5,766 bases of DNA from an uncultured beta proteobacterium (GTDB lineage: Bacteria; Pseudomonadota; Gammaproteobacteria; Burkholderiales; Burkholderiaceae_C): contig CAIYQF010000458.1 of the NCBI GenBank assembly GCA_903928325.1, positions 1 through 5,766 of the forward strand. The letters run 5' to 3'. Positions 1 to 5,279 of the stretch are shown piece by piece (the first letter of the stretch is position 1; each line of letters begins with the position of its first letter). Below the pieces are notes generated by a model. The model did no database searches and was not told the origin of the DNA. It was given only the letters and a program-made list of their open reading frames with translations. A program made the translations under genes and the position numbers.

Positions 1-609
1 AAACACGCCGCGCTTGGGCAGCAGGCGCAGGCGGATTTGCTCAATCAGCTCGGGTACGTCGCCCAGTTCAAAGTCGGGCGTCCAGTGCGGCAGGTGGGCG
101 CGCGCCAGGCTGTGGACGCAGCATTCGCGAAAGGCCTCGGACGGAAACAGCTGCGGGTCGTAAGTGCCGTAGACAAAGGGGTAGGCGTAGCGGCGCCACT
201 GGTCGGGCTTGGCCAGGGTGCGCTGGTCGGAGAGCGAGCGCAGCACCCGCGCCGACCAGTCGGGCTGGGCATTGATACCGACGCCACCCGCAGAAGCGGC
301 GCTGGCACCGGGCCGCATCAGCGCGGGCTGCGCCTGGTTTGTGACAAACACGCCGCTGCGCGGGCGCGATTCGATAAAGCCGTCGTCCATCAGGTGCAAA
401 TAGGCCGCTGTCACGGTGTTGCGGCTCAGGCCCAGGGCTTTGGCCAGCTCGCGCGACGAGGGCAGCAAGGCACCAACGGGGAGACGCCCGTCCAAAATCG
501 CCTGCACCACCGACAGGCGCAGGCGCTGCTGCAGTGGCAAGGCTGGTTTGTCGGGCAAAGCAAACAGGCTTTCCCATTGGGCGTCTTTGGTGCGGTGCAG
601 CTGGGTCAT
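1..609 (-). CDS. MocR-family transcriptional regulator (GntR wHTH + aminotransferase-like domain), C-terminus cut by window edge
   Basis: Reading minus from ATG 609-607, the frame stays open for 203 codons to base 1, so the gene runs off the left edge. Residues 24-90 form a GntR winged helix-turn-helix: LPLQQRLRLSVVQAILDGRL at 24-43, then PSSRELAKALGLSRNTV (50-66) as the recognition helix-turn-helix region, and RPRSGVFVT (82-90) as the wing. A linker of about 50 residues follows. Next comes the start of a fold-type I aminotransferase-like domain: YPFVYGTYDPQLFP (143-156) and LIEQIRLRLLPKRGVF (188-203), both typical of MocR proteins. These are usually 450-510 residues long, so well over half, including the PLP-binding lysine, lies outside the window. 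MocR proteins use PLP to sense amines or amino acids and often control a divergent operon, as the arrangement here suggests. No clear Shine-Dalgarno precedes the ATG, so the start is less certain than the family. The target ligand is unknown. Confidence 0.93.
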   Translation of the reverse strand, partial: MTQLHRTKDAQWESLFALPDKPALPLQQRLRLSVVQAILDGRLPVGALLPSSRELAKALGLSRNTVTAAYLHLMDDGFIESRPRSGVFVTNQAQPALMRPGASAASAGGVGINAQPDWSARVLRSLSDQRTLAKPDQWRRYAYPFVYGTYDPQLFPSEAFRECCVHSLARAHLPHWTPDFELGDVPELIEQIRLRLLPKRGVF

Positions 610-626
610 GGGCGGGTGGACAGGGT

Positions 627-674
627 GCCAAACCAGTATACGCAGGGCCAGACAGTGCCAGCGCGGCCAAGCCA
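627..674 (+). promoter_or_regulatory. Pair of direct repeats GCCAARCCA, candidate MocR binding sites
   Basis: GCCAAACCA at 627-635 and GCCAAGCCA at 666-674 match in 8 of 9 positions, share orientation and are 39 bp apart. The downstream copy is also the left arm of the dyad at 664-695. A shortened copy, GCCAAG, occurs at 726-731. Known MocR regulators such as GabR bind widely spaced direct repeats, so the layout is plausible. GCCA-type words are common in GC-rich DNA, so the pair alone is weak evidence. Confidence 0.3.
635..640 (-). promoter_or_regulatory. Probable -10 box (TATACT) of the MocR gene
   Basis: On the minus strand, bases 640-635 read TATACT, one mismatch from the sigma-70 consensus TATAAT. 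It lies 25 bp upstream of the ATG at 609. Transcription would begin near 628 and give a leader of about 20 nt. No good TTGACA-like -35 lies 16-18 bp upstream, so the promoter may be weak or regulated. The direct-repeat motif GCCAAACCA (627-635) abuts the box, which would suit autoregulation. Confidence 0.4.
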
Positions 675-695
675 ACAGCCCTGCTGGCTTGGCCG
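664..695. repeat. Perfect 11-bp inverted repeat (dyad), candidate operator or hairpin
   Basis: CGGCCAAGCCA (664-674) is the exact reverse complement of TGGCTTGGCCG (685-695). The 10-bp spacer also holds a symmetric CAG (676-678) and CTG (681-683), so pairing continues after one A/C mismatch (675/684). The whole 32-bp element is nearly palindromic about 679.5. It lies 55 bp from the MocR start and 80 bp from the operon start. No T-run follows on either strand, so it does not look like an intrinsic terminator. It most likely serves as a binding site for a dimeric regulator, or as a structure in a leader RNA. Confidence 0.65.
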
Positions 696-764
696 AATCT
701 GTCCATCTGGCTCTAGCCCGGTGGCGCCAAGCGCCCTATCCTTGGGGTTTGCTTACAGATACTT

Positions 765-769
765 GGGAG
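765..769 (+). promoter_or_regulatory. Shine-Dalgarno GGGAG that supports the TTG start at 776
   Basis: GGGAG at 765-769 lies six bases before TTG 776-778, an ideal spacing. No ATG or GTG in this frame is both near the fold's N-terminus and preceded by a ribosome binding site. The ATG far upstream at 416 would put about 120 extra residues inside the opposing MocR gene. This site therefore decides the start of the SnoaL-like gene. Confidence 0.6.
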
Positions 770-775
770 TGCCAC

Positions 776-1174
776 TTGACCAACACCGCCGCCGTTACCG
801 AATCTACCCTGGCCGCCTTTAGCGAAGCCTGGAACCGCCACGACGTAGACGGCCTCATGTCTTTCATGAGCGACGACTGCGTGTTCATGACCGCTGGCGG
901 CCCGGACGCCTGTGGCGCCCGCCACGTGGGCCGCGAAGCGGTTGCCAAGGCCTTTGCCGGCGCTTGGGGCGCCTTGCCTGACGCGCAGTGGAGCAATGGC
1001 GTGCATTTTGTGCAGGGCGACTTTGGCGTTTCGCAGTGGACGTTTAGCGGCACTGCCGCCGACGGCAGCCGGGTGGAAACCGATGGCGTGGACATCTTCA
1101 CCTTCAAGGACGGCAAGATTGCCGTAAAAAACGCGTTTCGCAAAGCGCGGCCTAATATTGCCGCTGCCAAATAA
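776..1174 (+). CDS. SnoaL/NTF2-like (nuclear transport factor 2 fold) protein, TTG start
   Basis: This encodes a 132-residue cytoplasmic protein with no signal peptide or membrane segment. Its length fits the compact alpha+beta NTF2/SnoaL-like fold. The first helix is VTESTLAAFSEAWNRHDVDG (7-26), followed by LMSFMSDDCVFMTAGG (27-42), the usual start of the cone-shaped fold. GREAVAKAFAGAW (52-64) is the second conserved helix. QWTFSGTAADGSRVE (87-101) and GVDIFTFKDGKI (104-115) form the closing sheet; the D-F-x-x-G-K-I type ending is characteristic. Members include ketosteroid isomerase-like enzymes, polyketide cyclases and many proteins of unknown role, so the fold is clear and the reaction is not. 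TTG 776 is chosen for the GGGAG at 765-769 and because the fold begins directly after it. The gene lies 14 bp upstream of the oxidase, probably in one operon, so it may process or bind the product of that enzyme. Confidence 0.85.
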   Translation: MTNTAAVTESTLAAFSEAWNRHDVDGLMSFMSDDCVFMTAGGPDACGARHVGREAVAKAFAGAWGALPDAQWSNGVHFVQGDFGVSQWTFSGTAADGSRVETDGVDIFTFKDGKIAVKNAFRKARPNIAAAK

Positions 1175-1188
1175 ACCCGAGGTTCGCC

Positions 1189-2609
1189 ATGACTACCGCC
1201 ACACAGGCCCCGGGTGGCGACACCCGCTACGACCCGCAATACGACCCACTGGTGGCTGCCAACCCCGGCGCCGGACGCGACTACGCGCCCACCTATTGGG
1301 TGGCCAGCGCGGGCACGCCACCTGAGGACGACGGCCCAGTGACGCAAGACTTTGACGTGGATGTGGTGGTGATCGGCTCAGGCTCGACCGGGATGTCCAC
1401 CGCGCTGTACCTGGCGCAAGACCACGGCATTAGCGCCGTGGTGTTAGAGGCCAACCAGACCGCCTGGGGATGTTCGAGCCGCAGCGGCGGCCAAGGCCAA
1501 AACGCCAGCGGTCGCCTGACGCGCTCGCAGTGGATAGCGCGCTGGGGCCTGGACACGGCCAAGGCGCTGGATACCGAAATTCGCACCGGCTTTGACAACT
1601 TCAAGGCGCTCACGCGCGAGATTGACTGCGATGCCATTGACGGCGGCCACCTGTACGTGGCGCACCGCTTGGAAAAAGTGGCCTACCTGGAAGAGCAAAC
1701 CCGGGTGCGGCGCGATATTTTTGGCTACCAGGCCAAGATGCTGACGGCAGCTGAGTTTCGCGAGCAGTACTGCGACGAGCGCGACGCCCATGCTGCCATG
1801 TGGGAGCCCGACGGCGTGGGCGTGCATCCGCTCAAGTTCACCTTTGGCCTGATGCGCAAGGCGCGTGCGCTGGGTGTGAAGGTGCACACCGCCAGCCCGG
1901 TGCAAGGCTGGCAAACCATCCATGGCGTGCACCACCTGCAAACCCCGGGCGGCGTAGTGCGTGCCAAACGCGTGGCGGTGTGCACCGGTGGCTACACCGG
2001 GCAAGCGCTCAACCCGTTGCTCAAAAACAAGGTGTTGCCCATCCTGTCCAACTCGGTGACCACGCGGGTGCTGACTGCCGCAGAGCTGGCGGCTTGCAAG
2101 TTCCGCTCGCACACCTTCATGACGGACACGCGCACGCTGCGCTTTTATTACCGCCTGCTGCCCGACAACCGCCTGCAACTGGGCAGCCGCAGCGCCATCA
2201 CCGGGGCGGACGCCCAAGACCCCGGCCACTTGAAGCTGCTGACCGACGCCATTGCGCGCAAGTTTCCGCCGCTCGCAGGCATCGAAATCGAGCACTCTTG
2301 GTGGGGCTGGGTGGACGTGAGCCACGACATGATGCCGCGCATCACCCGACCGACGCTGCGCAAACCGTGTGGCACGCGCTGGGCTACGGTGGCAACGGCG
2401 TGTCGTTTTCGACCTGGGCGGGCAAACGGTTGGCGCAGCGGGTGGCGGGCAAGGATGGGGGTGAAGCGGTATTTAATCTGCCCATCTACCACTCGCCACT
2501 GGAATACCCCAACCTGTTTAACGTGGTGCGCTCGCAGGCCTTTGCGCCGTTTCGCCGCTTTGGCCAGTTCTTTTTGTACAAGTGGTACTGGATGCAAGAC
2601 GAACTGTAG
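1189..2609 (+). pseudogene. FAD-dependent oxidoreductase (DAO family, PuuB-like amine oxidase), frameshifted near 2345-2351
   Basis: The gene begins at ATG 1189 with GAGG (1179-1182) six bases upstream. Residues 59-88 hold the Rossmann FAD motif with GSGSTG (63-68) and the ribose-binding acidic residue in VVLEA (84-88). WGCSSRSGGQGQNASGRL (93-110) resembles the ASGRNGGQ segment of gamma-glutamylputrescine oxidase (PuuB). An N-terminal stretch of about 58 residues precedes the fold, longer than in PuuB. The frame is sound to about residue 387 (WWGWVDVSHDMMPRI, then ITR). It then turns to Arg/Trp/Cys-rich text ending at a TAA at 2674-2676. The expected C-terminus, QTVWHALGYGGNGVSFSTWA to KWYWMQDEL, continues in the frame at 2352-2606 with stop TAG 2607-2609. 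One added C near 2345-2351 joins the frames into 473 residues. The lost part carries the GYGGNGV FAD-contact segment, so the truncated product would probably be inactive. The cause may be a true mutation or a sequencing error. The substrate, an amine or amino acid, is inferred from family only. Confidence 0.88.
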
Positions 2610-2616
2610 GTATGAG

Positions 2617-2638
2617 GCAGCAGTCTGCGGACTGCTGC
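2617..2638 (+). other. Intercistronic hairpin between oxidase and binding-protein genes
   Basis: GCAGCAGTC (2617-2625) and GACTGCTGC (2630-2638) are perfect reverse complements around a TGCG loop, giving a 9-bp stem with six G-C pairs. It starts 8 bp after the oxidase stop at 2609 and ends 53 bp before the ATG of the binding-protein gene. The bases that follow are GC- and GT-rich with no T-run, so an intrinsic terminator is unlikely. Hairpins in this position often protect the downstream mRNA or block exonucleases, which raises expression of the binding protein relative to its neighbours. Here that role is inferred. Confidence 0.6.
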
Positions 2639-2691
2639 GCCGGTGGTGGTTAGTATTCGGTCTTCACGTTTCATAAAACCAGAGCAACACC

Positions 2692-4284
2692 ATGACCCTT
2701 CTAAACCTCTCGCGCCGATCTGCGCTGGCACTGGGTGCCTTGTTGGCACTCCCCCACCTGACCACCGTGGCCGCCACCGAGGCACCCACGCGCGGCGGCA
2801 CGCTGGTGATTGGCTCAACCCAGGCATTGCGCCACGTCAACGGTGCGGTGCAGTCCGGCATTGCCACAGCGGTGCCCAGCACGCAAATCTTTGCCAGCCC
2901 ACTGCGTTTTGACGACAAGTGGAACGCCCAGCCCTACCTGGCTGAAAAATGGTCACTCTCTGCCGACGGAAAGTCACTCACCCTGAATCTGCGCAAGGGC
3001 GCGGTGTTCCATGACGGCAAACCCATCACCTCCGAGGACGTGGCCTTTTCCATCATGGCCATCAAGGCCAACCATCCGTTCACCACCATGATGGGGCCGG
3101 TAGAGAAGGTGGAAACCCCCGACCCTTACACCGCCATCATCCGCATGAACACGCCGCACCCGGCCATCGTTCTGGCCATGTCGCCCGCGCTGTGCCCGAT
3201 ATTGCCCAAGCACATTTACGGCGACGGCACCGACCTCAAGGTGCATCCGCGCAACAGCACCGACGTGGTGGGGTCGGGGCCGTTTCGCCTGACCGAGTTC
3301 AAGGCCGGGCAGCGCATCGTGCTGGAACGCTTTGACAAGTTCTTTCTGGCGGGCAAGCCCTACCTGGACAAAATCATCGTCAATATCAACCCCGACTCCA
3401 ACAGCTTGCTGCTGGGCCTGGAGCGCGGCGAGATTCAGATGATTCCCTACGCCACCAACTCCACCGAACTCAAGCGCGTAGCCGCCAACCCCGCGCTCAA
3501 CCTGACCAACAAAGGCTTTGAAGGCATTGGGGCCATCAACTGGCTGGCCTTCAACACCGCCAAGAAGCCGCTCAACGACGTCAATGTGCGCAAAGCCATC
3601 GCCATGGCGATTGACAAGAAGTTCATCAGCAAGGCGCTGCACGGTGGCTTTTCGCAGCCCGCCGACGGCCCCATCGTGGCAGGCAGCCCGTTTGCCATTT
3701 CCGACCTGATCACCTACCCGCTGGACCTGAAGAAAGCCGGTGAGATGCTGGACGCGGCCGGCTACAAGGCCGGGGCGGACGGCGAGCGCTTCAAGCTCAC
3801 CATTGACTACCTGCCGGGCCAAGACGAGCAGCAAAAGAACGTGGCCGAATACATCCGCGCGCAGCTCAAAAAAGTGGGCGTGATGGTGGACGTGCGGGCT
3901 TCGGCCGACTTCCCATCTTGGGCCAAGCGCATGGCCACGCACGACTTTGACCTGTCCATGGACGTGGTGTTCAACTGGGGCGACCCCATCATCGGCGTGC
4001 ACCGCACCTACTTGTCAACCAACATCCGCCCGATTGTCTGGACCAACACGCAGTCCTACAACAACCCAAAGGTCGATGACTTGCTCAACACCGCAGGCAG
4101 TTTGCTCGACCCGACCAAGCGCCGCGCCTACTACGCCACCTTCCAAAAAATTGTGACCGACGAGCTGCCCATCCACTTCATTAACAACACGCCTTACCAC
4201 ACGGCCAGCAGCAAGAAGGTGATGAACGTGCCCACCACCATCTGGGGCCCTGCGTCACCTTACGACGAGATCTACCTCAAGTAA
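2692..4284 (+). CDS. ABC transporter periplasmic substrate-binding protein, peptide/nickel family (SBP_bac_5)
   Basis: This 530-residue protein has the usual length for the DppA/OppA family. It should capture the substrate in the periplasm and deliver it to the two permeases encoded next. The N-terminus has a twin-arginine SRRS (7-10) followed by a hydrophobic stretch (ALALGALLAL, 11-20) and a likely signal peptidase I site after VAA (26-28). There is no lipobox cysteine, so it is probably soluble and may leave by Tat. RGGTLVIG (34-41) opens the mature fold. Family signatures follow: PYLAEKWSLSADGKSLTLNL (81-100), then RKGAVFHDGKPITSEDVAFS (101-120), later GSGPFRLTEF, VRKAIAMAID (299-308), and NWGDP (428-432) near the binding cleft. 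The start is ATG 2692 with a modest AGAG (2681-2684) seven bases upstream. The substrate is unknown: the family covers peptides, opines, nickel complexes, haem and amino-acid derivatives. Oxidase and MocR neighbours favour an amine- or amino-acid-containing ligand (inference). Confidence 0.93.
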   Translation: MTLLNLSRRSALALGALLALPHLTTVAATEAPTRGGTLVIGSTQALRHVNGAVQSGIATAVPSTQIFASPLRFDDKWNAQPYLAEKWSLSADGKSLTLNLRKGAVFHDGKPITSEDVAFSIMAIKANHPFTTMMGPVEKVETPDPYTAIIRMNTPHPAIVLAMSPALCPILPKHIYGDGTDLKVHPRNSTDVVGSGPFRLTEFKAGQRIVLERFDKFFLAGKPYLDKIIVNINPDSNSLLLGLERGEIQMIPYATNSTELKRVAANPALNLTNKGFEGIGAINWLAFNTAKKPLNDVNVRKAIAMAIDKKFISKALHGGFSQPADGPIVAGSPFAISDLITYPLDLKKAGEMLDAAGYKAGADGERFKLTIDYLPGQDEQQKNVAEYIRAQLKKVGVMVDVRASADFPSWAKRMATHDFDLSMDVVFNWGDPIIGVHRTYLSTNIRPIVWTNTQSYNNPKVDDLLNTAGSLLDPTKRRAYYATFQKIVTDELPIHFINNTPYHTASSKKVMNVPTTIWGPASPYDEIYLK

Positions 4285-4304
4285 TCGCGCAGCGCTAGCC
4301 GTCG

Positions 4305-5279
4305 ATGCATGCGCTAAAGCTTGTCGTTTCCCGATTGGCCCAGGGCTTGGCCCTGGTGCTGGCCGTGGTGGTGCTCAACTTTGTGCTGGTGCACGCCGCA
4401 CCCGGCGACCCGGTGGAAACCATTGCGGGGGCCAGCGGCGGCATGGACGAGAAGCTGCAAGCCGAGTTGCGCGCCCAATACGGCCTGGACCGGCCGCTGC
4501 CCGTGCAACTGGGCATTTACCTGGGAAAAGTGCTGCGCGGCGACCTGGGCTATTCCTACTTTTTCAATCTACCAGTCTCAGGCCTGATTGCCGAGCGGGT
4601 GCCCGCCACCTTGGCCTTGGTGCTCAGCTCCGTGCTGGCAGCGTTTCTGATCGGCACCACGCTGGGCGTCTTGTCTGCGCGAAAACCCAACGGCTGGCTG
4701 TCGCAGACCATCAACGTGCTCTCCTTGGTGGGCTTTGCGGCGCCCGTGTTCTGGCTGGGCATGCTGCTGGTGATCTTGCTGGCCAGCGTGTTTCCGGTGT
4801 TTCCGGTCTCGGGCATGCGCGGCATAGAGTCCGATGGCCGGGGCTGGAGCGATGTGCTGGATGTGTTGCACCACCTGGTGCTGCCCGCCTTCACACTGGG
4901 TCTGGTTTACTTGGCGCAGTACAGCCGCCTGTCGCGCGCCGCCATGCTGGATGTGCTGGGCGCGGACTACATCCGCACGGCGCGCGCCAAGGGCCTGAGC
5001 GAGCGCGTGGTGCTTTACAAGCACGCGCTGCGCAACGCCGTTCTACCGGTGGTGACGGTGTTGGGCCTGCAGTTTGGCAACGTGCTGGCTGGGGCGATTG
5101 TGGTGGAGACGGTGTTCAACTGGCCGGGCCTGGGGCGGCTGGCCTATGAGTCGGTGCTGCGGCGCGACTACCCCACCATTTTGGGCGTGCTGCTGTTCTC
5201 GTCCGTGGTGGTGGTGGTGATGAACCAGCTCACCGACTTGTGCTACCGGCTGATCGACCCCCGCATCAAAACCGCATGA
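4305..5279 (+). CDS. ABC transporter inner-membrane permease, DppB/OppB type
   Basis: The 324-residue product has the normal length for DppB-like permeases and about six membrane helices: near residues 9-31, 101-123, 135-162, 186-205, 246-269 and 290-310. After helix 1 comes the conserved periplasmic region with PGDPVETIAG (33-42) and LRAQYGLDRPLPVQ (55-68), then the GDLGYSY segment (79-85). The cytoplasmic EAA loop that docks the ATPase is clear: RAAMLDVLGADYIRTARAKG (211-230), then KHALRNAVLPVV (239-250). ETVFNWPGLG (268-277) and RRDYP (286-290) are further family marks. It starts 20 bp after the binding-protein stop. A TAG at 4296-4298 lies in frame just upstream, so ATG 4305 is the first possible start, although no good Shine-Dalgarno is visible. 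It would pair with the next permease as a heterodimeric channel. Confidence 0.94.
   Translation: MHALKLVVSRLAQGLALVLAVVVLNFVLVHAAPGDPVETIAGASGGMDEKLQAELRAQYGLDRPLPVQLGIYLGKVLRGDLGYSYFFNLPVSGLIAERVPATLALVLSSVLAAFLIGTTLGVLSARKPNGWLSQTINVLSLVGFAAPVFWLGMLLVILLASVFPVFPVSGMRGIESDGRGWSDVLDVLHHLVLPAFTLGLVYLAQYSRLSRAAMLDVLGADYIRTARAKGLSERVVLYKHALRNAVLPVVTVLGLQFGNVLAGAIVVETVFNWPGLGRLAYESVLRRDYPTILGVLLFSSVVVVVMNQLTDLCYRLIDPRIKTA

Larger units (their letters stand above)
610..775. promoter_or_regulatory. Divergent control region between the MocR gene and the SnoaL/oxidase/transport operon
   Basis: These 166 bp separate the two divergent start codons and hold no convincing gene. They contain a -10-like TATACT for the minus strand at 635-640, a perfect dyad at 664-695, two related direct repeats (GCCAAACCA at 627-635 and GCCAAGCCA at 666-674), a further GCCAAG at 726-731, and three copies of GTGCCA (625-630, 655-660, 769-774). 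No well-placed pair of -35 and -10 boxes could be assigned to the plus-strand operon. A weak plus-strand promoter fits one that needs an activator, which is common for MocR targets, but this is inference. Confidence 0.6.

Noticed and set aside
736..764. TATCCT (737-742) and GATACT (758-763) as -10 boxes for the plus-strand operon
   Set aside because: Neither has a reasonable -35 at 16-18 bp. The second would put the transcript start on or after the ribosome binding site.
37..822. Plus-strand open frames across the MocR gene, including the upstream extension from ATG 416 of the SnoaL-like frame
   Set aside because: They are antisense to a well-supported regulator. The extension has no family similarity and a better start exists at 776.
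1444..2325. Open frame of 293 codons on the minus strand opposite the oxidase
   Set aside because: Its composition is low-complexity (Ala, His, Arg, Gln, Val) with no motif. The plus strand encodes a clear FAD fold.
1800..2350. First part of the plus-strand open frame 1800-2609 as a separate gene
   Set aside because: Before about 2352 it is an Arg/Ala/His-rich shadow of the oxidase. Only its end is real, as the displaced C-terminus of that enzyme.
2974..4002. Long open frame of 342 codons on the minus strand opposite the binding-protein gene
   Set aside because: It is rich in His, Val, Gly and Arg with no recognisable domain, and lies fully antisense to a clear SBP_bac_5 gene. Long antisense frames are expected in GC-rich coding DNA.
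4291..4315. AGCGC / GCGCT pairing that would enclose the start codon of the first permease
   Set aside because: The stem is only 5 bp with a 15-base loop, and AGCGCT is itself palindromic. This is too weak to claim translational control.
5205..5219. Five GTG triplets in a row in the last helix of the first permease
   Set aside because: A run of valines is ordinary in a membrane helix, and GTG is the preferred Val codon here.
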